NCBI RefSeq assembly: GCF_001955535.1
Contig: NZ_MPVN01000009.1
Location: forward strand, 42,676 to 106,675
Source of the DNA: Paenibacillus sp. FSL H7-0326
GTDB lineage: Bacteria > Bacillota > Bacilli > Paenibacillales > Paenibacillaceae
Reading direction: 5' to 3'
Length of the DNA stretch: 64,000 bases
Shown here: positions 25,201 through 33,417 of the stretch, piece by piece
Layout of the letters: each line of letters starts with the position of its first letter
Numbering within the stretch: position 1 is the first letter of the stretch
Notes under the pieces: model-generated
The model's database searches: none
What the model was told of the DNA's origin: nothing
The model's input: only the letters and a program-made list of their open reading frames with translations
Translations under genes and position numbers: made by a program

Positions 25201-25320
25201 GGATGGGTGGCGGAATCGGTAGACGCAGTATGCAAAGACGTTAACGCAGAGGGTGAAGCAAAAGTCGGCTTCATATCGGGTGACCTCTTCCATGTAAGGT
25301 TCAAATCCTTGCCCCATCAA
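25201..25320 (+). tRNA. Degenerate tRNA-Leu-like element
   Basis: The 5' part matches class II tRNA-Leu: acceptor GGATGGG, then TGGCGGAATCGGTAGACGC with a good D stem. The 3' part has a T arm (GTAAG GTTCAAATC CTTGC), acceptor CCCATCA and an ending ATCA instead of CCA. A variable-arm stem AGAGG/CCTCT contains an extra inserted hairpin (GAAGC ... GCTTC). The anticodon arm does not form a normal 5-bp stem with a 7-base loop, so no anticodon can be named. It is either a tRNA pseudogene or a tRNA mimic. Confidence 0.5.
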
Positions 25321-25500
25321 TCAATAGATCACTAATCAAAAGAGTCTACAGTAAAATAATTAAGGTCAGTCCATTTTTGATTTTTTACCAGAGAAACTAA
25401 GTGATTGGGAAGATTCAGATAAAATTTTAATGGCAGTATCTACATTTCTATACAGGAGTATATTGGGTTTTAAAAATTGGGTTGAGATGAGGAATAATAT

Positions 25501-25689
25501 ATGGGTAGACCTAGAAAGCCAAGGGAAGAAATTGTGAAAACAATTAGTATAAACTTGAAGCAGAAGGTGCTTGATGAAATCACTGCTGACATACTTGAGC
25601 AAGAAAATAAGAATGTGATAGCTAAGAGAAGAATAGAGCAATTTGTATTGAATAATTATAGAAACCTCAACAACTCTGACTTTCAATAG
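25501..25689 (+). CDS. Small RHH-type plasmid regulator (62 aa)
   Basis: It starts MGRPRKPREEIVKTISINL, where a basic Arg-Pro arm precedes a strand, then helices (KQKVLDEITADILEQENKN; AKRRIEQFVLNNY). This is the pattern of CopG/Arc-type copy-control or partition regulators. The ATG is not preceded by a classic ribosome site, so expression is uncertain. Confidence 0.5.
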   Translation: MGRPRKPREEIVKTISINLKQKVLDEITADILEQENKNVIAKRRIEQFVLNNYRNLNNSDFQ

Positions 25690-25748
25690 CATGTCTGCTT
25701 AGGCTATAAAAAATCTATGAACTTGAATTCTTAGGAGGGTGCAATTAG

Positions 25749-25916
25749 ATGAAGGTATCGAAACTTATTGAAATGTTGAGTCAACTCAATTCTGATTTGG
25801 AAATTGAAATTGTGGATTTCTCGGATAACGAATCATCAACGGGATCGGTAGAGATAAATGAGATTATCCAGGTGGGTAATCAACTAACCAGCTACAGCTA
25901 TTATGTAATTCAATAA
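25749..25916 (+). CDS. Small acidic hypothetical protein (55 aa)
   Basis: A strong ribosome site (TTAGGAGGGTG) sets the start. The product (KVSKLIEMLSQLNSDLEIEI, then VDFSDNES) resembles short phage/plasmid proteins that begin with a helix followed by a beta sheet of the same type. It has no recognised function. Confidence 0.5.
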   Translation: MKVSKLIEMLSQLNSDLEIEIVDFSDNESSTGSVEINEIIQVGNQLTSYSYYVIQ

Positions 25917-26045
25917 ATATAGGGTGATAAGTTGCATAGCCGAGATTTCTTATATGTAAATTACTAAATGTCACTAACTGCAACAGTATATTTACTTTTA
26001 GCATGCAAAAGAAGATGACTAAAATTGGTTCAGTAACAGTATGGA

Positions 26046-26183
26046 ATGAAGGTGGCGGATAAGTTGGAATTAATGGATTGGCTTTTGATTTTTTTTGTTT
26101 TTTGGGTGATCTGTAGTCTTATAGCTATTAGTACAGGAATTACTGTCATAGCAAAATATACCCGGACGGATGAGAATAAATGA
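26046..26183 (+). CDS. Small single-pass membrane protein (45 aa)
   Basis: One hydrophobic helix (MDWLLIFFVFWVICSLIAIS) with a charged C-terminus. Its stop overlaps the ATG of the next gene (ATGA), indicating translational coupling with a zinc-finger/HTH protein. Confidence 0.45.
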   Translation: MKVADKLELMDWLLIFFVFWVICSLIAISTGITVIAKYTRTDENK

Positions 26184-26665
26184 AGAGCAATGAAGCAATA
26201 GCAATGAAGAAACTCAGACAATATCGTAGAAAGAATTCCGAGTGTGCCCAATGTGCAAAACCTTCTGACACATATTTATGTAAGGAATGTAATGAGAGAA
26301 GAGGTGAACTAGAACTTAAACGAGAATCAACCAGATTAAATAAGCGCCTATGTATTCGTTGTGGAAAACATCCTTCTATGCAGGATAATGAACGACACTT
26401 ATGTTATGCATGTAATAATATCTATCCAAATTTACCAATTCGTAAATTAAGGAAATGGGAAGTTAAAAATCACGAGCTATATCACGCTATGATGGAAAAC
26501 GGTTGTTCAACCAATAAACTAGCGAAGTACATAGGAATTAGTGAGCGAACTGTAGAGCGATGGGTTTTTGAAAATGTAATGCCCAAGGAAGATAATGCTA
26601 GGGAGGCAGCCCGATTTTTTAATATGGATGTTAGTGAATTGTTTACTGGTAGAGGGAAACTCTAA
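26180..26665 (+). CDS. Zinc-finger and HTH DNA-binding protein
   Basis: 161 residues. Two Cys clusters, CAQCAKPSDTYLCKEC (about 22-37) and CIRCGKHPSMQDNERHLCYAC (about 58-78), suggest tandem zinc ribbons. The C-terminal half is a Cro/CI-type helix-turn-helix (CSTNKLAKYIGISERTVERW, about 109-128). It is probably a plasmid transcription regulator. It is followed at 26 bp by a membrane-anchored Mrr-type nuclease gene, which it may control. Confidence 0.65.
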   Translation: MKSNEAIAMKKLRQYRRKNSECAQCAKPSDTYLCKECNERRGELELKRESTRLNKRLCIRCGKHPSMQDNERHLCYACNNIYPNLPIRKLRKWEVKNHELYHAMMENGCSTNKLAKYIGISERTVERWVFENVMPKEDNAREAARFFNMDVSELFTGRGKL

Positions 26666-26690
26666 AAAATCAATTAAAGGAGACTTACTA

Positions 26691-27287
26691 ATGGCAAGAA
26701 GGAAAAGTAAGAAAAAACAGAAAGAAGAAGCATTAAAAGCTCTAACCGGATTAGTTGTTCTTGGATCGTTCTTTGGTGGGATGCAGCTCACAGGATCTTT
26801 TGAAACATCCTTATTTATTTCAGCTTTAGCTTTAGGGGGCTTAATCGCCATTCTTATCTTTCGTGGAATGGCCAAAAGAGAAAAATTGAGGAAATCCGGT
26901 ATATCTGATATCGACAAAATGGATGGGTTTAAGTTTGAGAGCTATCTTGGAGAACTTTTTCGAAACCTTGGATATGAAGCGAAGGTAACTCAAGGATCGG
27001 GTGATTTCGGCGCGGATCTCATTTTAAAGAAAGCCGATCAAAAAATTGTTGTGCAAGCTAAACGATATAGTAAAAACGTAGGTATTAAAGCAGTCCAGGA
27101 AGCACAAGCGTCTATTGCACACTATAAAGCAAATGCAGCATGGGTCGTAACTAATAGTGATTTTACAGAAGCTGCTTATACACTGGCTAAATCTAATCAA
27201 GTTCTCTTAATTAATCGGGAAAAGCTGATTGAACTCATACTTGAAATGAAAGAATCAAAAAAAGTAAAAGTAAAAAATGCGAGTTAA
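26691..27287 (+). CDS. Membrane-anchored Mrr-type restriction nuclease
   Basis: 198 residues from the ATG behind AAAGGAG. Two N-terminal membrane helices (about 17-33, 38-58) precede a PD-(D/E)XK Mrr_cat domain: FESYLGELFRNLGYEAKVTQ, the catalytic Asp in GDFGADLIL and the QAK motif in VVQAKRYSKNVG. Mrr-like enzymes cut foreign or modified DNA. The membrane anchor suggests action at the point of DNA entry, or in incoming-plasmid exclusion (inference). No methylase is adjacent, which suits a modification-dependent enzyme. Confidence 0.75.
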   Translation: MARRKSKKKQKEEALKALTGLVVLGSFFGGMQLTGSFETSLFISALALGGLIAILIFRGMAKREKLRKSGISDIDKMDGFKFESYLGELFRNLGYEAKVTQGSGDFGADLILKKADQKIVVQAKRYSKNVGIKAVQEAQASIAHYKANAAWVVTNSDFTEAAYTLAKSNQVLLINREKLIELILEMKESKKVKVKNAS

Positions 27288-27330
27288 ATACATATAAAGA
27301 GGCTTATTATTATCAACGTGGAGGTAACAA

Positions 27331-27564
27331 ATGGATCTAACATTTTTCTACAATAAAGATCTTTTGAAAAAGTATAAAACCAAATATTTCTTATTGTTAA
27401 CTATAGTTTTAGTAATAGCTTTTATACCGTTGTCTATTTTCAATTTTGGAATACTCTTATTGGATTATTTCATCCTTCCACTCGGTGCCACATCGTTTTC
27501 ATTTCTTATTATGGCTATTGTAAATAATCATCTAATACTATTACAACGTTTGAGCGATTCTTAA
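27331..27564 (+). CDS. Small membrane protein (77 aa)
   Basis: Two hydrophobic helices (about 20-42 and 46-66) with a basic N-terminus (KDLLKKYKTKYF). Preceded by GTGGAGG. Family not recognised. It is the first of two small membrane genes after the Mrr nuclease gene. Confidence 0.5.
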   Translation: MDLTFFYNKDLLKKYKTKYFLLLTIVLVIAFIPLSIFNFGILLLDYFILPLGATSFSFLIMAIVNNHLILLQRLSDS

Positions 27565-27592
27565 TGTTAACGGCTGGTAAGGGGGACTGGAG

Positions 27593-28003
27593 ATGACTGT
27601 AAAATATATCTTGCGAGTAATAATGTTCATATGTCTAACTACATTGTACTTTTTTACACCTGATTTTTTTGCGAGTCTGCATGTTAATGGTTATATCCAA
27701 GAGGGATCTGTAAGTGTAGGTATCCGACTACCTGTTGTAGGTGTAACAATAATTCTAATTGTCATGATATTAAGTGAGCTATTTAAGATCTCAGTCAAAG
27801 TAAGTTCAGCACTATCTATAATTACATCATTAACAATATTATGGTTTGTGATTTTCGGACAATTTTCAATTGGTTCCGATATAAACTTATTTCAGTATCT
27901 TTGGTACGGAATATCGACTATCATATTGATTTTTATTGGTGTAATTTGTTTTCTACTGTTAACTGGCCTAGTAAATGAAAAGAATTTTTCATCTAATGAA
28001 TGA
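27593..28003 (+). CDS. Polytopic membrane protein (136 aa)
   Basis: Four predicted hydrophobic segments (about 4-22, 42-62, 70-92, 100-127) and short polar loops. No motif recognised. It follows the preceding small membrane gene by 28 bp with a ribosome site (AGGGGGACTGGAG), so the pair is likely co-expressed. Confidence 0.5.
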   Translation: MTVKYILRVIMFICLTTLYFFTPDFFASLHVNGYIQEGSVSVGIRLPVVGVTIILIVMILSELFKISVKVSSALSIITSLTILWFVIFGQFSIGSDINLFQYLWYGISTIILIFIGVICFLLLTGLVNEKNFSSNE

Positions 28004-28232
28004 AAAAATGAGCTATTATGAGTTAAAAATTAGCATAAACGAGCGGGATTATGGGTAGGTAAATAAGATCATTTTTATACTCTAAAATATTAATAAAATG
28101 AACATACACGAAATTGTATCGCATTGCATTTTTTCCTTGTGAGGTATGCTCAATAACAGATCTTATAGATTTTCATTTTATTACCGAGCTTATAAATATG
28201 ACTTTTATTTGTTCATTAAAGGAGCTGAAATA

Positions 28233-28649
28233 ATGGTAAAGATTATGAAAAAGATCGATGAAATATGGCATATTAAAGATCGATCGCGATATGGAGCTGT
28301 AGATAAGTTTTTAAAAATCCAAGCTAGCCTGGAGTGCTCCCGTCATGATGAAGAGGGGATTTTGATTAATTCAGTAAGCCAAAGTTCAAAGTTTATTTTT
28401 GGAAATGTTTTTGATTTTAGCAACCAGGTAACTCTAATAAAAAAGGAAATTATGGTTCCTAATAGTGGCATCATTGAAGAGACAGATCAGTATCTAGATG
28501 TACAGTCATGGTTTTATGAGAAACATAAAAAAAATCTTTATTCCTTTCTTTCTGTAAACGAGAGAAAAGGTATTACATATGCAGTCTATACAAATTCAAC
28601 ATTTAATGAAATGATCCAGAAGAAACGACCTCAAAAGGAGAATGTGTAA
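28233..28649 (+). CDS. Hypothetical protein (138 aa)
   Basis: The ATG behind AAAGGAGC is chosen over an upstream in-frame ATG. The product is a soluble alpha/beta protein beginning MVKIMKKIDEIWHIKDRSRY, with no recognised domain. A 22-codon frame (28652-28720) follows at 2 bp and may be a tiny coupled gene or chance. Confidence 0.45.
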   Translation: MVKIMKKIDEIWHIKDRSRYGAVDKFLKIQASLECSRHDEEGILINSVSQSSKFIFGNVFDFSNQVTLIKKEIMVPNSGIIEETDQYLDVQSWFYEKHKKNLYSFLSVNERKGITYAVYTNSTFNEMIQKKRPQKENV

Positions 28650-28859
28650 TTATGGCATCGATTAATGGTCTTACCATGGATCCAGCTGCAGCTCATTTTA
28701 GAAAAGATGAAAAGTGTTAAAGACCATCCACGTCTTTGCAACTGAAGATGAAGTAAGGTAATCAGAGGATCGTAAATGGATTATATCCTTTGGAGGTTCA
28801 CCCAGGCTTACATATGCATTGCAGACGAACAAAAATTATAAGGAGGTAAGAGTTATAGG

Positions 28860-29012
28860 ATGGACGATTCGCATGAATTCTCTGATTTTTATGAGGGAGT
28901 ACATTCCACTATTGAAATTGCTATGACAGGTCTAATTGCTGTAAGTTTGATAATTGTTGTTTGTGCTATAGTATATTTCCTTGGTGATAAGAAAAGAGAT
29001 GAAAGACCATGA
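28860..29012 (+). CDS. Small single-pass membrane protein (50 aa)
   Basis: A strong ribosome site (ATAAGGAGGTAAG) and a clear hydrophobic helix (TGLIAVSLIIVVCAIVYFLG) with a basic C-terminal tail. Function unknown. It overlaps the next tiny frame by ATGA. Confidence 0.5.
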   Translation: MDDSHEFSDFYEGVHSTIEIAMTGLIAVSLIIVVCAIVYFLGDKKRDERP

Positions 29013-29098
29013 CAGCATCCAAAGAAGACCATGAAGGAGATATTAGAATTACACTCTATCATGAAAATCCAGAAACTTGGGTCTTAATTTCAAAATAA
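29009..29098 (+). CDS. Tiny coupled reading frame (29 aa)
   Basis: It begins at an ATGA overlap with the preceding membrane gene and encodes a short acidic peptide (ASKEDHEGDIRITLYHEN). Translational coupling is the only support, so it may not be a real gene. Confidence 0.25.
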   Translation: MTASKEDHEGDIRITLYHENPETWVLISK

Positions 29099-29215
29099 AG
29101 TAGCTAAAATAATAAATAGAATTTAAGTGAAAAATAAGAAAAGCAGAATATCCATACCAAAGTTTTATAACAATAATAATGGATATTTTATACATTGAAA
29201 TCAAACAGATAAATG

Positions 29216-29348
29216 TGTAAGACTAAATGTAAGACATTTATCTTACAATTTTCTCTCCAGTACCGCGAATTTGATCTACTGCTGTGGTAAGTAGAAAAAA
29301 AGGCTTGTTAACCGTAGTCTTACATTTGTAAGACAATCATGTAAGACG
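29216..29348. promoter_or_regulatory. TGTAAGACA operator array
   Basis: TGTAAGACT (29216), TGTAAGACA (29228) and inverted TATCTTACA (29239) form one phased group. AGTCTTACA (29316), TGTAAGACA (29327) and TGTAAGACG (29340) form another. They occupy most of the 29099-29482 gene-free interval in front of the 29483 gene. Confidence 0.55.
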
Positions 29349-29372
29349 TCGAATTTTGGCAATAAAAAAAGC

Positions 29373-29404
29373 CTTTCGATTAAAAATAATCGAAAGACTT
29401 TTTT
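29373..29404. terminator. Terminator hairpin
   Basis: CTTTCGATT / AATCGAAAG stem with T-rich sequence on the right and A-rich on the left, so it may work in both directions. It lies between the operator array and the 29483 gene. Confidence 0.65.
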
Positions 29405-29413
29405 ACCCCGTAA

Positions 29414-29425
29414 GAAACCACCACA
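29414..29425 (+). promoter_or_regulatory. GAAACCACCACA leader motif, copy 1
   Basis: An exact 12-base GAAACCACCACA, also found at 41449 (before parM) and 57745 (before the 489-residue protein). It sits 58 bp upstream of the 29483 start, so it probably lies in the mRNA leader. Confidence 0.5.
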
Positions 29426-29482
29426 GTATTCTAAAGGGGAATTAGTACCTTTAATATAGCATAAATTGAAGGATGAGGGAAT

Positions 29483-30424
29483 ATGGAAACTAAAAAAAAT
29501 TTTAAAAAGAATCCACAAAATAATAGATTTAAAAAAACCAAAAAAAAGAAGAAAAAACCTCAAAAGAAGCTGCATTGGATTGTAGAACAATCAAAAATAG
29601 CGATGCGAAGGAAGCCACGAAATTTTGATTTTACTGTCGATTGGCCAAGAGTTGAAGTAACTGATAAAACATTATCTAGAATTGCTAATGTGATGAATTT
29701 AGATGAGGATGACGCATTTGATAGAGCTTTTGATATTTTAGAAGAACACGAACAGTTTAGAATCGACGCTAGATGGATTTATAGAGAGTATTTGAAACGA
29801 AGATTTAGGGGAGAATGGATTCACATACAGTGGCACACCTACGAGAATATTCAAATCGGGATTGAAAACAACCGTTGGACACGTCTTAATTTTAATACGG
29901 ATTCATTGTATCTTTCTGAAGAAGTCAAACAAGAAGTTTATAATGCTGAGGATGGACGTTGTGAAGCGTGCGGGCAAGCTATGCACTTCAGGGTTGCTCA
30001 ATTTGTGAAGAGGGATTGGACTATTTTTAATGATACGGAGAATATAAAGCTTTTATGTTATCCATGTAAAGCTGGTAGAAGAAACGTCCTTTTCAGTCCT
30101 CATTTAGTTATCTTGGATCGTAATATAGATTATCTTCGAGTTAAAATGAAAATGGAGGATAACGATGAGGTTAAACAATTTATAAAAGAGAATCTAAAGT
30201 ATGCCGTGCACACGAATACTTTTAATCCGAACAAGCAGCAAAATCGGAAACAAGTAAAAGATTTAAAGCTCAGAGGTCAATATTGGTTGCCGGGGATTGG
30301 ACGCTTTAGGTTACAGGTTCATTACATTGATAAGAGGAAGGGATATGCAATACAATTCGTAGAATGTGCTAAAAATCCCTCTCTTAATATTCAGCCTCAA
30401 AAACATACCAGAGGACTAAAATAG
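29483..30424 (+). CDS. Basic protein with HNH-like zinc motif
   Basis: 313 residues. The first ~30 residues are almost pure Lys/Asn/Pro (a DNA- or RNA-binding tail). The middle has a Cys4 unit in HNH-like context: EDGRCEACGQAM ... NIKLLCYPCKAGRR (about 162-200), but the usual catalytic His residues are not evident, so it may be a degenerate HNH or a zinc-binding fold. It has an operator array and a shared leader motif upstream, and the replication region lies downstream. A role in plasmid replication or transfer is possible. Confidence 0.5.
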   Translation: METKKNFKKNPQNNRFKKTKKKKKKPQKKLHWIVEQSKIAMRRKPRNFDFTVDWPRVEVTDKTLSRIANVMNLDEDDAFDRAFDILEEHEQFRIDARWIYREYLKRRFRGEWIHIQWHTYENIQIGIENNRWTRLNFNTDSLYLSEEVKQEVYNAEDGRCEACGQAMHFRVAQFVKRDWTIFNDTENIKLLCYPCKAGRRNVLFSPHLVILDRNIDYLRVKMKMEDNDEVKQFIKENLKYAVHTNTFNPNKQQNRKQVKDLKLRGQYWLPGIGRFRLQVHYIDKRKGYAIQFVECAKNPSLNIQPQKHTRGLK

Positions 30425-30433
30425 ATCAAATAA

Positions 30434-30467
30434 GAGAGATGTTCGCTAGCCCGACATCTCTCTTTTT
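30434..30467 (+). terminator. Terminator
   Basis: GAGAGATGT / ACATCTCTC hairpin followed by TTTTT just after the 29483 gene. Confidence 0.85.
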
Positions 30468-30589
30468 GATTAAATAATTTAGCAAATTATGTATAACCGT
30501 TATCAAAAATTGAAAAATAAATTTCAATTTACAATAGGACCATAGAACCATATTAAGAAAATTCAGGTTGAAATATAGTATTTTATGCG

Positions 30590-30792
30590 CTATTATTTAG
30601 ATATTATACATATTCGTGATCGAGAAAGTTCGAAAAAACGCAAAAAAAAAGACACCCGCAAATTTAATATCTTAAACCACGCTGGAGTCGTTTCTTCAAA
30701 AAACGACTTCAAAGCGATAACCCGACCTATCCGGGAAACCAGCAGGCAATTTTGCAAGTGCTTTTGTTTATAGTCAATATTAAAATATTATT
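30590..30792 (-). ncRNA. Candidate countertranscript RNA controlling rep
   Basis: A minus-strand promoter with TTGTCT and TATAAT boxes, 18 bases apart, lies at 30828-30799. Its transcript would run antisense to the rep leader. It would contain a strong hairpin (AAGTCGTTT with AAACGACT) and a smaller ACCCGA/TCGGGT-type stem, and reach a run of nine T near 30650. The layout resembles antisense-RNA copy control, with an attenuator terminator between this RNA and the rep start. Inference from layout; the RNA itself is not proven. Confidence 0.45.
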
Positions 30793-30798
30793 GACTAT

Positions 30799-30828
30799 AT
30801 TATAGCACATCTTACCTATGTAAGACAA
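30799..30828 (-). promoter_or_regulatory. Minus-strand promoter overlapping a TGTAAGACA box
   Basis: On the minus strand, -35 TTGTCT and -10 TATAAT with an 18-base spacer. The -35 overlaps a TGTAAGACA operator (30819-30827), so the putative antisense RNA may be controlled by the same plasmid regulator as parM and the SLH gene. Confidence 0.5.
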
Positions 30829-30834
30829 GATTAG

Positions 30835-30882
30835 AACCTCTGTTTCCCATACGCAAAATTAGGGAAATAGAGGTTTTTTTTA
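30835..30882 (+). terminator. Attenuator-like terminator upstream of rep
   Basis: AACCTCTGTTTCCC / GGGAAATAGAGGTT stem followed by eight T, ending 32 bp before the rep start. A terminator inside the leader of a replication gene is typical of antisense-controlled attenuation. Confidence 0.7.
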
Positions 30883-30913
30883 TTGTTTTTGCGCGGCAGA
30901 AAGGTGAGAGCAG

Positions 30914-32371
30914 ATGTCGTTTCCTGTACCCGATAAGTTAGTTCTCCTCAATCAAGTAGAGCAATTCTTTGATCTATTATACGGGACCAATATGAAGCTT
31001 TACCCGAGTCGTGTTAAATCCAGACGTACAAATCAGTACAATCAGGATCGACAATGGGTATTTGTAGGCCCGAGAGAAAAGATGCAAAGTATTGCGACTT
31101 ACTCCTCACTCTTTGGCATGATTGCAGATCCGGATAAGGATACAACCTACTATACTCCAAATGGCTATTACCGTAATGATCAAAGGCTTACGGAAACTCT
31201 GCGCTATCTGAATGCATTTGTTTTGGATATAGATACGCCTGGTGAAAGCCTTCAGGATATCTTTGATCGCGTTCAAGAATCCGGATTGCCTTTGCCTACC
31301 GCTATTATCAAAACCCCTAGCGGTGGATATCATGTTACATACATATTCAAAGAATCTCTTCGTGCAACAGCTAAACGTGTTCGTCTATATACAGGGATCA
31401 TGACGCATATGTCAGAAGATCTGAGAGCAGATGCAGCCGCTGTAGGTGCGAATCGTATTTTCCGTACACCAACTGAAGAAACGTTGGTATATTTCAAGCC
31501 GAATCAAACCGTATCATTTGATGAACTGAAAGATTGGAGAGATTTAAACCATCCGTATGATCTCGTCAACGCCTCTAATTATCGGATCCGTCAAGGGGAT
31601 CTCATGAATACACCGGCTTTGAAATACTTATTACATAAAAACTGTGAGGAAGGATCAAGAGAAAGGACATGCCTTACCCTCAGTCTGGCCATGAAAGCTT
31701 CTAAATGGTCTATTGAAAAAGCTACTGCAGCTATGACTCAGTGGCACCAATACTACTGCAGTAAGACAACTAAAAGAACAGGGAAACGTCCATTTTCACT
31801 ACGAGAAGCTCTCTATAAGGTTAAGTATGCCTATAGAAGCGCTAATTTAAACGCACCTTCAGCCCAAATTATTCGTGAATTAACAGGCATGGATTTTCAT
31901 TATTCTGCCTTTCGTTTCTTTGAAACGGCTAAGCCCAGGCATGAACGGGATCGGTCCCATTTTTCAGAATGGAAGACGGATACCCTTACTTTGTTGTACA
32001 AAGAAAAAGAAATATCCGGAACTCAACAGGAAATTGCTAACCAAATTGGTTGCCCATTGTCCTCTTTTAAATGCGTCTTGGAGCTGCTTGTTTCTGAAGG
32101 GATCATCGAAATGGAAACGAGAAGAGGTAGGGGAGGGAAGACAATTATTCGATACATTGGTGGCCATTCTATCGAAACAGAAGCAGTCATACATGATGAA
32201 GTAGATACGTCTGTAGAAAACAAAGATTCTGAGGATCTGAAACCAGCAACGAAAATCGATAAGCATACACTATACATTTATGATTTTGTCAAAAAAGAAT
32301 TGATCAAGAAATTCGAGTATTTGAAGAATCCATCAGAGTTCGGAAATGATAGAGACGGGCCTGGTTCTTAA
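30914..32371 (+). CDS. Plasmid replication protein, AEP-type primase
   Basis: 485 residues. An archaeo-eukaryotic primase-like catalytic core: the acidic pair in NAFVLDIDTPGES (about 96-108) and the SGGYHVTY box (about 137-144). A PriCT-like helical domain follows (SRERTCLTLSLAMKASKWSI, about 249 on), then a C-terminal winged-helix segment (TQQEIANQIGCPLSSFKCVL). Such proteins start replication on many large Gram-positive plasmids. The leader carries an attenuator-type terminator and a candidate antisense RNA. Codon use is slightly richer in GC than in the neighbouring genes. Confidence 0.75.
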   Translation: MSFPVPDKLVLLNQVEQFFDLLYGTNMKLYPSRVKSRRTNQYNQDRQWVFVGPREKMQSIATYSSLFGMIADPDKDTTYYTPNGYYRNDQRLTETLRYLNAFVLDIDTPGESLQDIFDRVQESGLPLPTAIIKTPSGGYHVTYIFKESLRATAKRVRLYTGIMTHMSEDLRADAAAVGANRIFRTPTEETLVYFKPNQTVSFDELKDWRDLNHPYDLVNASNYRIRQGDLMNTPALKYLLHKNCEEGSRERTCLTLSLAMKASKWSIEKATAAMTQWHQYYCSKTTKRTGKRPFSLREALYKVKYAYRSANLNAPSAQIIRELTGMDFHYSAFRFFETAKPRHERDRSHFSEWKTDTLTLLYKEKEISGTQQEIANQIGCPLSSFKCVLELLVSEGIIEMETRRGRGGKTIIRYIGGHSIETEAVIHDEVDTSVENKDSEDLKPATKIDKHTLYIYDFVKKELIKKFEYLKNPSEFGNDRDGPGS

Positions 32372-32782
32372 TCTATTAAATAGCCAATCTCCTAATACAG
32401 ATGATAGGGGGGTGGGTGGGCTTTCCTCTTTGCCTCCCGTATTTCCCTACGGATTGCCTGTTGTGAATTATTCATGCTCTGAGGGTTTCGGATACCTCTC
32501 CTTTTTTCCTAGCTATTATCTAGGTGGCGCTGTGGTAGTGGTTTTATTGCTGGAGGTAGCCTGGTATACACTTGCTGTTGTTGCTTTGTATGGAGAGAAA
32601 TCAAGCCTAGGTCTCTAGACTCTTACTTCTAATGTTTTGCTATTAACCTGGTCTACTGGACTATTCAATGCTAGGTCTTAGTGTTCAAAATGTACCTTGT
32701 ATGCTTAAACGTCATACGTTATACTTTCACTGATAGGAAAATTATACTAGTATGAAGGTAGTAGAGGTGGTGAAGTATTGGT
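32372..32782. other. Gene-poor G/T-rich region after rep
   Basis: About 410 bp with a G-run (GGGGGGTGGGTGGG near 32406), skewed T/G composition and repeated CTAGGTCT (near 32609 and 32672). A 90-codon open frame here overlaps the rep end and has low-complexity composition; I do not accept it as a gene. The position after rep makes it a candidate for part of the replication origin. Confidence 0.35.
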
Positions 32783-32971
32783 GTGTCGAAACCGGATGAA
32801 TGTAGTATGAAACCGAAGATGAAGCGTAAGACATTGTGGATTAGTCACAAGCAAGAAGGATTTTTGCTGGAGTTGGAAGGTAAGACTGGTATCAAAAGGT
32901 CAGAGCACATGAGAAGAGCGTTAGATTATTATGAAGAGCTTTTAGATAGGAAGGTGGGTAACAGTGTTTAG
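32783..32971 (+). CDS. RHH-type regulator heading the transfer operon (62 aa)
   Basis: The sequence KRKTLWISHKQEGFLLELEG, then KTGIKRSEHMRRALDYYEEL, fits a ribbon-helix-helix (CopG-like) DNA-binding protein. It overlaps the next gene (a TrbC/VirB2-like protein) by 8 bases. It probably autoregulates the conjugation operon. It could alternatively be a small auxiliary protein that binds the transfer origin. Confidence 0.6.
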   Translation: MSKPDECSMKPKMKRKTLWISHKQEGFLLELEGKTGIKRSEHMRRALDYYEELLDRKVGNSV

Positions 32972-33365
32972 TGGATTGAAGAGTTTTATAAGAAAATATG
33001 GTATGAAAATGTATTACATAGGTTTATTAGGTTCAGCTGCATTAATGACGGCTGGTCCTGTAAGTGCAGGTTCTGTAAGTGTTAGTGGTAATGGGTGTGC
33101 AGCTACACCTTCTTGGATTACAGTGTTAGGTACATTGATTTCTGATCCTGTGAAATGGGCTATGTATGTTACTGCAGTAACAAGTATTATCTTTGTTATT
33201 GTTGCTGGTTTGAAGTTCCGTGGCGCGCGTGGTCGACAAGATAAAGTAGAAGATGCTCAAAAGTTTTCAATGTATTTTGTTGGCGGCTCGGTTTTAATTT
33301 TTGGTGCTACAGGTCTTACTACTTGGTTTTTAGGCAAATTCGGATGCACAGTCAATTTTACGTAA
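32964..33365 (+). CDS. VirB2/TrbC-like conjugation protein
   Basis: 133 residues: an N-terminal signal-like helix (about 16-34), then two membrane helices (about 66-86 and 101-123) separated by a short basic loop (FRGARGRQDKVEDAQ). This is the design of VirB2/TrbC pilin-like or Gram-positive TrsA/TcpD-class small T4SS membrane proteins. Its place before VirB6-, VirB3- and VirB4-like genes supports the assignment. Confidence 0.6.
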   Translation: MFSGLKSFIRKYGMKMYYIGLLGSAALMTAGPVSAGSVSVSGNGCAATPSWITVLGTLISDPVKWAMYVTAVTSIIFVIVAGLKFRGARGRQDKVEDAQKFSMYFVGGSVLIFGATGLTTWFLGKFGCTVNFT

Positions 33366-33373
33366 GTATTTTA

Positions 33374-33401
33374 GAAAGCCCCTATTTAGGGGCTTTCTTT
33401 T
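33374..33401 (+). terminator. Partial terminator inside the transfer operon
   Basis: GAAAGCCCC / GGGGCTTTC hairpin followed by TTTT between the VirB2-like and VirB6-like genes. It may let the pilin-like gene be transcribed in excess over the rest. Confidence 0.75.
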
Positions 33402-33417
33402 ACAAAAGGAGTACATT

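Noticed and set aside
30585..30773. 62-codon frame upstream of rep
   Set aside because: It lies within the candidate antisense RNA region, has a low-complexity Lys-rich product and no ribosome site.
32346..32618. 90-codon frame after rep (G- and V-rich product)
   Set aside because: It overlaps the rep end, has no ribosome site, and its composition follows the local G/T skew.
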